Shown piece after piece: positions 7,042-13,262 of a stretch of DNA of 21,695 bases (within the stretch, counting starts at the first letter, position 1; each line of letters begins with the position of its first letter). The translations under genes and the position numbers were made by a program. The notes under the pieces were generated by a model that made no database searches, had not been told where the DNA came from, and saw only the letters and a list, made by a program, of their open reading frames with translations. Source of the stretch: a virus; IMG/VR virus record IMGVR_UViG_3300047325_000096, positions 1-21,695 of that record; one strand, given 5' to 3'.

Positions 7042-7488
7042 TTCGATGATCCCCTTAACGACCGCCTGCCCCAGCATCCTCGTGACGCGATCGCCCTCCT
7101 CGACGGCCGCGGCGCCGAGGACTGACCTGGGCGGTATGCTTCGGGTTCCAAGCTCCTGCCAGAGCAGGATGTCCGAATTGGAGCCGACGACCGCCTGACT
7201 GCCTTCGCTGTTCCGCTCGATGCTGTCGCGCGTCTCGCCGCTGCGCAGCAACGCGTCGGCCGGCGGGTAGCCGAGCCGGGCGCGCTCCTCTTGGGTGCTG
7301 TCGGCCAAAGGCGCCCACGCGACGAATGGGCCGGCCGCCGGCTGCTCCGGCACGCCGATTCGATCTTTTGCCGCCTGCTGGACGACCGCAGCAGCCTTGT
7401 CGAGTGTCTTCTGTGCGTGCGCCGCGCCGCGCCCATGCATGCGCGCAAGGTGCGGTAGGAAGGCGTCAATGCTGTTGAACGATCGCAT
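7039..7488 (-). CDS. HK97 gp10-like tail/virion morphogenesis protein
   Basis: A 149-residue protein resembling the HK97 gp10 / phage virion morphogenesis group, which act at the head-proximal end of the tail or in tail completion. Family-like features are a helical N-terminus with AAAVVQQAAKDRIGV, the central WAPLADSTQEERARLG, LLRSGETRDSIE, and the ending WQELGTRSIPPRSVLGAA. The start chosen is the ATG at 7,486-7,488: it lies 5 bases after GGAGG, and it overlaps the stop of the frameshift product by TGATG. An adjacent ATG at 7,491 is too close to that ribosome binding site. An upstream GTG at 7,530 lies inside the frameshift extension. Its place between chaperones and tape measure is unusual for this family. 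Confidence 0.68.
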   Translation of the reverse strand: MRSFNSIDAFLPHLARMHGRGAAHAQKTLDKAAAVVQQAAKDRIGVPEQPAAGPFVAWAPLADSTQEERARLGYPPADALLRSGETRDSIERNSEGSQAVVGSNSDILLWQELGTRSIPPRSVLGAAAVEEGDRVTRMLGQAVVKGIIE

Positions 7489-8119
7489 CATCGCCTCCGT
7501 TTCGGCGGATCGGGCTTTCGCTCGCGCCACGCCATCTTCTTCCAGTCGAACTTACCGCCTTCGAATTGACCTAAGATCACGCCCCAGGCGAGACGCTGGG
7601 CTTCGTCCAAGCTAAAGGCGACGTCGAAGGGAACCCCGTTCTTTACCAGCCACAGGCACTCAATGAGCGCGGGGTCGGCGGCTAGTTTTTTGCGGTGCCG
7701 GCGACCTCATCCTCGTCGACCACGCCGAAGTAGCTTTTGACCGCCGCGCCGACGGCATTCAGCCCCTCATCGCCCAAGCGCGAAACCATTGCCTCGAGTT
7801 GGCGCTCGGTGATGGGGGGCGCAACCGGCTCGCCATCGATCTCCGTGACCGATGCAGCCAGAGCTGCATAGCCCATGTAGACCTCGTTGGCCGACAACTG
7901 GCCGCCGAGCGCCTTGAACAGGCGCATGCGATCGAGCGGCGAGAGCTTCTTGACGCCGATCGACCGGCCGCGCTCATCCTTGGTGCGCACGATGCCATTG
8001 GCGTCGGCAACGAACTGCTGGGTCGGCGTCGTGGAGGCGGCCGCCGCTGCAGGAGCGCCAGGGCCCTCGTCTGCTTCTGCCGTGATACCGGTCGCGCCGA
8101 CCAATTCCATCTCCGTCAT
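7488..8119 (-). CDS. Tail assembly chaperone, long form made by -1 frameshift (GT/E' type)
   Basis: A predicted 210-residue fusion made when ribosomes shift back one base at 7,685-7,691, before the TAG stop of the short form. The first 145 residues are shared; the 65 added residues begin LAADPALIECLWLVKNG and contain FSLDEAQRLAWG and FDWKKMAWRER, the pattern seen in the second part of phage tail assembly chaperones. The extension has no start codon or ribosome binding site of its own near its beginning, and without frameshifting 7,489-7,681 would be a gene-free gap in an otherwise packed operon. The product should bind the tape measure protein and recruit tube subunits. The stop TGA (7,488-7,490) overlaps the start of the next gene. 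Confidence 0.82.
7682..8119 (-). CDS. Tail assembly chaperone, short form (G/E type)
   Basis: A 145-residue protein between tube and tape measure genes, the classical place of the tail assembly chaperone. An A/P/T-rich N-terminal segment (about 12-35) precedes a compact helical domain with KKLSPLDRMRLFKALGGQL, a tract shared by chaperones in many contractile phages. The start chosen is the ATG at 8,117-8,119, which overlaps the tube stop by TGATG and has GAAGGTGG upstream; an in-frame start at 8,152 lies within the tube gene. The gene ends with GCA AAA AAC TAG, so that the last codons form a slippery site. Most ribosomes should stop here and some make the longer form. Confidence 0.85.
   Translation of the reverse strand: MTEMELVGATGITAEADEGPGAPAAAAASTTPTQQFVADANGIVRTKDERGRSIGVKKLSPLDRMRLFKALGGQLSANEVYMGYAALAASVTEIDGEPVAPPITERQLEAMVSRLGDEGLNAVGAAVKSYFGVVDEDEVAGTAKN
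7685..7691 (-). promoter_or_regulatory. Slippery heptamer A_AAA_AAC for programmed -1 frameshift
   Basis: On the minus strand the codons GCA AAA AAC TAG give a perfect X_XXY_YYZ heptamer with the stop directly after it. A shift by one base makes ribosomes read CTA GCC GCC GAC and continue for 65 codons. The location, at the 3' end of the first chaperone frame, is the one where tail-chaperone frameshifts are known in many phages. A downstream stimulatory structure was not established by eye. Confidence 0.85.
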
Positions 8120-8562
8120 CACGCCACCTTCTTTCGGAAGCTCGCCCGCCACGAGACCGTCTGGGTGAGAATGTCGTCACCCTTGGCATCGCCTGCGTTT
8201 TCGAACCTCATGGCCACGCCCTCGAAGCGGTACTGCGAGAGGATGCCGTTGACCTCGGTGATGGTCTCCGAGATGGTAAAGGACCACAGCGAATTGCCGT
8301 TGAAGAAGTCGAGTTCCATCTCGGCGAACAGGTCGTCGAGCACGGAATTGCCTCGATCGATCTCAAACGTTCCTTCCCAGCCGGCGGGCTGGCTGCCGAA
8401 GCGAGGGACGCCGTCGAGCGCCGTCGAGGTGTGCTCCTTGGTGAGCTGGGACTTCTTGAACTCGGTCACGATCTGCGGGTCGACCAGGCCGTTCGGCCCG
8501 TTGATCACGAGCGTGACGTCGGCGCCGACGTTGTAGCCGCCCTGGCCAGTGTTCACGGGCAT
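8119..8562 (-). CDS. Tail tube protein
   Basis: A 147-residue protein directly after the sheath gene, where the tube gene belongs in contractile phages. It is beta-rich, starts MPVNTGQGGYNVGADVTLVI, and contains KKSQLTKEHTSTALDG and the typical late segment LSQYRFEGVAMRFEN, followed by TVSWRASFRKKVA. Many tube proteins of the XkdM/Mu gpM type have about 120-150 residues and show this order of strands. It stacks as hexameric rings around the tape measure and forms the inner channel. The start ATG (8,560-8,562) has a TGGAG ribosome binding site 4 bases before it. Its stop overlaps the chaperone start by TGATG. Confidence 0.83.
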   Translation of the reverse strand: MPVNTGQGGYNVGADVTLVINGPNGLVDPQIVTEFKKSQLTKEHTSTALDGVPRFGSQPAGWEGTFEIDRGNSVLDDLFAEMELDFFNGNSLWSFTISETITEVNGILSQYRFEGVAMRFENAGDAKGDDILTQTVSWRASFRKKVA

Positions 8563-8609
8563 GGGATGCGCTCCAGTTGGGTGATGAGGCGATGGTTAAA
8601 GCGGAGGGC

Positions 8610-10493
8610 TTACGACTGCTGGCCGACCCGCGTCACGGTGACGGATTGGCCGCCCTCGAGGTTGACGATGAAGAACTCGACGACCGACAGATACGTGACG
8701 CGCACGTCCGCCTGCATGTAGCCGAGGGCCACGCGCGGCTGCGGATTGTTGCTATCGTCGAGCGTGACCTGGAAGGCCGGCGAGCCGTCCGCCGTGCCGA
8801 TCTGCCCTTGAGCTTGCATGGCGGCGAGGAAGGATTCGATCGAACCCTTCGCCTGAAGGCGCAGGCTCTGCGTTTGCAGCTTGCCGACGAACTGGCCCAT
8901 CGCCGAATTGAGCGTGGTGGCCAGATAGTTGGTCAGGCGGGTGTAATTGTCGCCATGGACCAGCGCATTCGAGGACGAGTTCCGGCCGAACCGGACGCCA
9001 AACTGCGCGCCGGCCGGGATGGGGTTGGTGATGACGTCGAGACCACCCTGCCCGATCACCTGGAGCTCGGCGTCGCTATAGGGCGCGCCGGTCTGGCTGC
9101 GCTGGGTCCCCACCACGCCGAAGACCTGCTTATTGAGCGCCGAGTTCTGCGGGGCGAGGTTCGCGAGCAGACCGGCGACGAAGGCCTGCGGCGAGACGAG
9201 CCGGATCACGCCGTTTACGGCATCGGACCAATAGACCCAGTCGCCCAGCATCAGCTTGAACCAGGCGCTGTCGATGCCTGCCGCCTGTTTGTTCGCGACG
9301 GCCGTCGAGGGCGTGTCCGAGAAGGGGCCCGTGCCGACGACGTAGGTCTCTTCCTGCTGGGCGAAGGCGACCTGGGAAGTCCACTGGGTGCTGTCGTCGG
9401 CGTCCGCGAGCATGACGACACCCGTACCGGCGTTCCGCAGGGCATACATGCCCTTGCGCGGCGTGGTGTCGACGCCGACCAGTGTGGCGGCCGTAATGGT
9501 CGTGACACCGTCGGTGCCCCCGGAGAGCGTGGAACTCCCGAGCGTCGGGACGCTCACGGACGTGCCGGCCGTGGCCCTCACCAACTGGGACGGACCGCGC
9601 TGGGCGGTCTGGCCGAAGTTGATGGCGTTCGCCATGTTGACCCACAGCTGCGCGCCGGCGCCCCCGATGTTATCGAAGGTCTCCGGCTGCAGGCCGGGCA
9701 TGCTGACGACCGCCTTATAGGTCGGGGTGGATGGCGTGCTGCTGCTGCCGGCTGAGAGCGTGAACTGCGCGGCGTTGCCCAGGGAGCCGGTGTATTTCGA
9801 GGCGATCGTGATCTGGGCGGTGGCTGCGGCGCCTCCGGCCAGCGTCGCGCCCGAGGCGGTGGCGCCGGTGACGTTGGTCGCGAGCGTGAAGCTGTTGCCC
9901 GCAATGCCGACCTGTCCGTAGGTGACGGTCAGCACGGTCGCGTTCGCCGCGTAGGTGCACTTGGACAGGTTGGCGTCGGCCGAGCCGGCCAAGAAGCCTT
10001 GCAGGGCCGTGAGGGTCGCGGAGAGGCTACCACCGATGTTCACCTGGTTGCCGCTCGCGCCAGAGGCGACGAAGGTGACTACCGTGCCGCCGATCGTGAT
10101 CGTCGAGGCGGCCACCGGGTTGGCGGTGAAGGTGACGGTGCCCGATGCCTGCGACCCGCTGACGCCGCCGATCGCGACCTGTGCGGCTGTGTCGGTCCCG
10201 TCCGTGACGCGAACGCCCAGCATGTTGTTCGCGCCCTGCTGCGTCGCGATCGCGGCGGCAGTGCCCATATCGTACTTGCGGTTCTGGACGGGTCCGAACA
10301 GCTGCGCGTACTGGGACATGCTCCCGAACACGGTGGGAATGCCGACCGGCCCCCACGGGGCGGTGCCGACGATGCCAAGCACGTTGGTCGGCACACCGTT
10401 GAGCGTCGAGATGTCCGGCGACAGGATCTGGATGTAGGCGTCCGGCACGACGAGCGCGGTCGTGTTCAGCTGGCCGGCGAGGCTGATGGGCAT
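8610..10493 (-). CDS. Tail sheath protein with an inserted beta domain
   Basis: A 627-residue contractile sheath protein. The N-terminal part has VPDAYIQILSP and NVLGIVGTAPWGP, both typical of sheath subunits; the C-terminal part has SALNKQVFGVVGTQRS, FGVRFGRNSSSNALVHGDN, the helix TRLTNYLATTLNSAMGQFVG, and an end domain with VTYLSVVEFFIVNLEGGQ, which carries the donor strands that lock neighbouring subunits. Residues about 112-222 do not belong to the sheath core: they form a T/G/V/A-rich beta domain set between VTDGTDTAAQVAI and TAQITIASKYTGSLGN, which are contiguous in ordinary sheaths. The family's usual length is about 390-520 residues, and the insert explains the excess. The start ATG at 10,491-10,493 has GGGAG 9 bases upstream. 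Confidence 0.93.
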   Translation of the reverse strand: MPISLAGQLNTTALVVPDAYIQILSPDISTLNGVPTNVLGIVGTAPWGPVGIPTVFGSMSQYAQLFGPVQNRKYDMGTAAAIATQQGANNMLGVRVTDGTDTAAQVAIGGVSGSQASGTVTFTANPVAASTITIGGTVVTFVASGASGNQVNIGGSLSATLTALQGFLAGSADANLSKCTYAANATVLTVTYGQVGIAGNSFTLATNVTGATASGATLAGGAAATAQITIASKYTGSLGNAAQFTLSAGSSSTPSTPTYKAVVSMPGLQPETFDNIGGAGAQLWVNMANAINFGQTAQRGPSQLVRATAGTSVSVPTLGSSTLSGGTDGVTTITAATLVGVDTTPRKGMYALRNAGTGVVMLADADDSTQWTSQVAFAQQEETYVVGTGPFSDTPSTAVANKQAAGIDSAWFKLMLGDWVYWSDAVNGVIRLVSPQAFVAGLLANLAPQNSALNKQVFGVVGTQRSQTGAPYSDAELQVIGQGGLDVITNPIPAGAQFGVRFGRNSSSNALVHGDNYTRLTNYLATTLNSAMGQFVGKLQTQSLRLQAKGSIESFLAAMQAQGQIGTADGSPAFQVTLDDSNNPQPRVALGYMQADVRVTYLSVVEFFIVNLEGGQSVTVTRVGQQS

Positions 10494-10514
10494 GACGGGG
10501 TCTCCCAGAAATGC

Positions 10515-10541
10515 AAAAGCCCCGCTCGAATGGCGGGGCTT
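10515..10541 (-). terminator. Intrinsic terminator upstream of the sheath gene
   Basis: On the minus strand a 9-base perfect stem, AAGCCCCGC with GCGGGGCTT (10,517-10,525 and 10,533-10,541), encloses a 7-base loop and is followed by a run of four U. In the plus direction no U run follows. It lies after the stop of the gene at 10,583 and before the sheath start at 10,493, so it should limit read-through from the genes upstream. The U run is short, so termination is probably partial. Confidence 0.75.
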
Positions 10542-10582
10542 GCGGTCTCAGGCGGTCGAGGTTGCGGCCGGGGTCGGCGGCC

Positions 10583-11446
10583 TCAGGAAACGATCGTGAT
10601 CGGGCTGCTGATGACGGCGTCTGTCGTGAAGTCGGAGACGACCGTGGTCGACATGACGGGAGCCACCACCTCGTAGGACCGGGTCATGAGGTAGGTGCTA
10701 TATTCGACCGCAGTGATCAGGTCGCGGCGATAGATCAGCGCCTTCTCGGCGCTGTCGGAATCGATACTTCGGACGAAAGCGCTGTGCGCGATGCTGCCGT
10801 CCTGCAGGGGCACGCGCTTGGCGAACCGCATCATCGGCTCGATCGTGCTTCCGACCAGATCACGAAGGGCCGGGGTCGGCGCCCACACGGTGATACGGAA
10901 GCCCTGCTTCGTCTGGCCGACGTTCGTCCCGGTCATGCCGGAGACGCCGACGCGCCCCACCATGTGCCGCGCACCTGGAATGGTGACCGTCGACCAGCTC
11001 GCGGTTGCGGGCTGCGACACCGAGACGAGCGCAGCCAGTCCGGCGGCGATGCTGTCGAGCGTGTCGCCGGCCTGAACGGCATAGATGAACGCCTGGTCGT
11101 CGATTATGAGGCCGACGTTCTGCGGAACCGCGATCGTTCCGGCGATCGTCGCCGTCGTGCCGCTGATCGCGACCGACAGGGTCGCCGTGTCAACCTCGAA
11201 GACCCGGTCGATCATCGGAAAGCGGGTGGTGTTCTTGCCGTCCTGCTGCGGGAACACGGAGACGTTCACGATGCCGGTACGGATGTCCTTGTCGAGCTTG
11301 TCGCGCTCCGGCCAGCCGCCGTAGATCCGGCAGCAGGCGCCGACGGCTGGCGAAGCTGGGTTGGTGCCGGACGGCACACCCTGCGGATAGAGGGTAGCGC
11401 CGATCAGCGCTGCGAGCGCCTCGCGGACGTCCGAGCTATCCGCCAT
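10583..11446 (-). CDS. Putative tail terminator/tail-completion protein with LysM-like segment
   Basis: A 287-residue protein immediately upstream of the sheath gene. Its first 85 residues (REALAALIGATLYPQG, then GGWPERDKLD and GIVNVSVFP) look like the small alpha/beta fold of tail-end proteins that close the tail tube toward the head. From about residue 120 to 142 the segment IYAVQAGDTLDSIAAGLAAL resembles a LysM or related beta-alpha-alpha-beta motif. The part after 182, GFRITVWAPTPALRDLVG, returns to the first fold. The order (before sheath and tube) fits a terminator or joining protein, but I cannot assign a named family with certainty. The start is 1 base after the stop of the preceding gene. 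Confidence 0.55.
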   Translation of the reverse strand: MADSSDVREALAALIGATLYPQGVPSGTNPASPAVGACCRIYGGWPERDKLDKDIRTGIVNVSVFPQQDGKNTTRFPMIDRVFEVDTATLSVAISGTTATIAGTIAVPQNVGLIIDDQAFIYAVQAGDTLDSIAAGLAALVSVSQPATASWSTVTIPGARHMVGRVGVSGMTGTNVGQTKQGFRITVWAPTPALRDLVGSTIEPMMRFAKRVPLQDGSIAHSAFVRSIDSDSAEKALIYRRDLITAVEYSTYLMTRSYEVVAPVMSTTVVSDFTTDAVISSPITIVS

Positions 11447-11447
11447 C

Positions 11448-12101
11448 TCAGGCTTGCCCGGACATCGCCGTGATGCGCCAGCCGAGGTCGGTCAGTTCGG
11501 CGCTCGAGACAACGAACCTGCGGCCGAGGTCATCGCGGATGATGAAGGAGCTGTCGATGACGATGCCGTCAAACACGGGCAGCAGGATCGACCACCACGG
11601 GTTCCGGATCCCATCAGGCAGGCTCGTGTCGCTCTTCTCGCCCTTGGTGCCCTGCAGGATGGAGGCCGGCCATTGCCCCATGATGATGGTCTCTTGGGCC
11701 GCCGTATCGCCGCCATATGTCGGGATGTAGCCCGCGCTCGACTGCTGATAGGGCACCAAGACGTCGACCGTCCGAGGCGCCTCGACCACCATGATTGGGG
11801 CTAGGTGCTGCTGGGCAGCGATATAGTAGGTGCCACCTTCGCCGCCCGCGTCCGACAGGATGTCCATCGGCTGCGTTCGCGTCGCGTCAAAATACGCGTA
11901 CCAGAGCGGGTTGCCGTACTTGTTAAACGTGGTGAAGGCCGCGTTCGCCCCCAGCAATACCGGGAGACGCTGGACCAGCGGAACATGGTTGAGCGGGTTG
12001 AAAGCGTCGATCGCTCGCAGCACGTCGAAGTGGCGCCCGGCCTTGGCCGCGCCGCGGGCCTGTCTCCGGTAGATGAGGCTCTGCAGGCGCTCGCCGTCCA
12101 T
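11448..12101 (-). CDS. Phage structural protein of unknown role
   Basis: A 217-residue protein starting MDGERLQSLIYRRQARGAAK at the ATG 12,099-12,101, which overlaps the preceding stop by TGATG. A frame open further upstream is rejected because it lies antiphase over the preceding gene. The N-terminal 20 residues are basic and helical; the rest is aromatic and beta-rich (LWYAYFDATRTQPMDILSD, IMVVEAPRTVDVLVPYQQ), with a last domain around FIIRDDLGRRFVVSSAELTD that looks like the small barrel common in phage joining or tail proteins. Its operon place next to the tail-end gene suggests a connector or tail-tip function. I do not recognise the family and the role is inference. Confidence 0.6.
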   Translation of the reverse strand: MDGERLQSLIYRRQARGAAKAGRHFDVLRAIDAFNPLNHVPLVQRLPVLLGANAAFTTFNKYGNPLWYAYFDATRTQPMDILSDAGGEGGTYYIAAQQHLAPIMVVEAPRTVDVLVPYQQSSAGYIPTYGGDTAAQETIIMGQWPASILQGTKGEKSDTSLPDGIRNPWWSILLPVFDGIVIDSSFIIRDDLGRRFVVSSAELTDLGWRITAMSGQA

Positions 12102-12316
12102 CAGATGCGCTCGACCTGGATCGCGCCGCCGCACCACACATGGAAGTTGGCGCACACCTGTGCGGCCTCCTCGGCGGTCGCGCCGGCGTGGAGTGCGCCG
12201 TAGGCCATCTCTCGTCCCGCGCCCTGCGCAGCATAGGCACAATCGATCGCGAATACCGAAGTGCCCTCGACCTTCCAAATCGTGCCGTCGGCTCCGAGGA
12301 GCAGCCCTATCGGCAT
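12101..12316 (-). CDS. Fragment resembling phage HslV/proteasome-like protein (C-terminal half)
   Basis: A 71-residue frame from the ATG at 12,314-12,316. Its last 40 residues, with GAGREMAYGALHAGATAEEA and then CGGAIQVERI, match the C-terminal part of phage proteins related to HslV-type Ntn hydrolases, where a G-S-G/A-G, Y-A-x-G-A and A-G-A-T-A-E-E-A pattern is usual. The N-terminal half, with the catalytic Thr and the first strands, is missing, so no peptidase activity is expected. The frame stays open for 29 codons upstream but there it runs antisense over the ProQ gene. Either this is a real small protein or a relic cut at the junction of the two arms. It has only a weak ribosome binding site. 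Confidence 0.5.
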   Translation of the reverse strand: MPIGLLLGADGTIWKVEGTSVFAIDCAYAAQGAGREMAYGALHAGATAEEAAQVCANFHVWCGGAIQVERI

Positions 12317-12689
12317 GTCGTCACTCGTCGCGCGCTTTCCGGACGCCTTCGCGCCCCGCGGCGCTCGCAAGCAGCCGCTCAAGATCGGAATTCGGGCCGA
12401 CATCCTGGCGCTGTGGCCCGAGGCCTCCCCTCACGACCTCGATCGCGCCCTCATGGATTACACGAGCGGCTTCAAATACCTGGTCAACCTGACCGAGGGA
12501 GCAGCCCGCATCGACCTCTCGGGCCACGCCGCCGGCGCCGTGACCGCCGATGAGGCGAAACACGCGGCCGCGCGCCGCGCCAAGCTCAACCGCGCAGCCG
12601 ACGCACGCCGTAATCGCCGCCACCGCCAGGCCATCGAGGCCGACCCGATCGCCTCCATCATCGACTTCGCAGAGGACGACGCAGCATGA
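12315..12689 (+). CDS. ProQ/FinO-family RNA chaperone
   Basis: A 124-residue protein, the first gene of the rightward operon. The start chosen is the ATG at 12,315-12,317 (MSSLVARFPDAFAPRG), which begins at the first part of the FinO domain; an earlier in-frame ATG at 12,261 would add 18 residues with no likeness to the family. The segment RKQPLKIGIRADIL, then ALMDYTSGFKYLVNL, and HAAGAVTADEAKHAA fit the ProQ/FinO RNA-binding fold closely. The C-terminal third is basic (ARRAKLNRAADARRNRRHRQ) and ends in an acidic DFAEDDAA tail. Such proteins bind structured RNA and guide sense-antisense pairing. A GAGGAG stretch lies about 13 bases upstream, longer than usual. The stop overlaps the next start by ATGA. 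Confidence 0.88.
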   Translation: MSSLVARFPDAFAPRGARKQPLKIGIRADILALWPEASPHDLDRALMDYTSGFKYLVNLTEGAARIDLSGHAAGAVTADEAKHAAARRAKLNRAADARRNRRHRQAIEADPIASIIDFAEDDAA

Positions 12690-12964
12690 CCGACTACACG
12701 AACCGTGTCCTGCGCCACAGGACGACCGGGCAGGTCGCCGTCGTTTCCGGCCAGTCCTGGAACATCCTGGGTCAGATGGTCCTGCGCCTCAAGCATGGGG
12801 ACGGCACGCCGGAGCGCATCACGCTGGCTGCGGTCGAAGAGGCCTACCAGTGGCTGGATGGCGTCACGGTCGTGACGCCCGACCTGGGCCCGAACGTGGT
12901 CCGCCTCGTTCCGCGAGAGCGCGCCGCTGCGTCGGCGCCGCACGACGGGGGCTCGGCGGCATGA
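12686..12964 (+). CDS. Small protein of unknown function
   Basis: A 92-residue protein, MTDYTNRVLRHRTTGQVAVV, placed second in the rightward operon. About 70 residues look like one small beta/alpha domain with TTGQVAVVSGQSWNILGQMV followed by an acidic helix (VEEAYQWLDG); the last 18 residues are a disordered A/P/G-rich tail. There is no signal peptide, membrane segment or metal motif. It overlaps ProQ and the next gene by ATGA on each side, so translation is probably coupled. I recognise no family. Confidence 0.65.
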   Translation: MTDYTNRVLRHRTTGQVAVVSGQSWNILGQMVLRLKHGDGTPERITLAAVEEAYQWLDGVTVVTPDLGPNVVRLVPRERAAASAPHDGGSAA

Positions 12965-13134
12965 GCTCCTCCAAGCCCATTGACCACGTGCCCGACTGGA
13001 AGCGCCGCGAGGGCCAATTGCGCGGGGCCCGGAAGTGCCGCGGCGTGCGCCGGAGCGAGGCGTCCAAGCAGTTGGCCGAGGAAGCCTTGGCGCTGCCGAA
13101 GATCACCATCGCCGATGGGAGTGAGCAGCCGTGA
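12961..13134 (+). CDS. Small basic protein of unknown function
   Basis: A 57-residue protein from the ATG at 12,961, which overlaps the preceding stop by ATGA. It is strongly basic in the middle (WKRREGQLRGARKCRGVRR) and then has a short helix (EASKQLAEEALALPK). The charge suggests nucleic acid or protein binding, but nothing more specific can be said. A frame open upstream in the same phase is a shadow of the two earlier genes. Confidence 0.6.
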   Translation: MSSSKPIDHVPDWKRREGQLRGARKCRGVRRSEASKQLAEEALALPKITIADGSEQP

Positions 13135-13262
13135 CCGCCATCCCCGCCCGCATCGCGCGGCGCCGCCGGGCTCGCCTCGTCAAGGAATGGGCGGTGCCCC
13201 TCCTCATGCTCGCCGCCGTCGTCGGCGCCCTTATCCTCCATGGAGCGAAGTTCCAGCCATGA
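13131..13262 (+). CDS. Small single-pass membrane protein
   Basis: A 43-residue frame with a GTG start at 13,131 that overlaps the preceding stop by GTGA. It has a very basic N-terminus (ARIARRRRARLVKEW) followed by one hydrophobic span (AVPLLMLAAVVGALILHGA, about residues 21-39) and a short C-terminal tail. This is the layout of a tail-anchored or single-pass inner membrane protein with the N-terminus in the cytoplasm. Its stop overlaps the start of the nuclease gene by ATGA, so it fills an otherwise empty slot in the operon. Its job is unknown. Confidence 0.62.
   Translation: MTAIPARIARRRRARLVKEWAVPLLMLAAVVGALILHGAKFQP

Noticed and set aside
7491-7530. GTG start of the gp10-like gene at 7,530
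   Set aside because: It would overlap the frameshift extension by about 40 bases, while an ATG with GGAGG directly in front matches the end of that extension.
8577-11473. Long plus-strand frames across the sheath and upstream genes
   Set aside because: They mirror the sheath and terminator-like genes on the other strand and have no start signal or recognisable domain.
12317-12403. Longer start (12,403) for the HslV-like fragment
   Set aside because: The added residues are antisense to the conserved FinO domain of ProQ and do not resemble the missing half of the HslV-like family.
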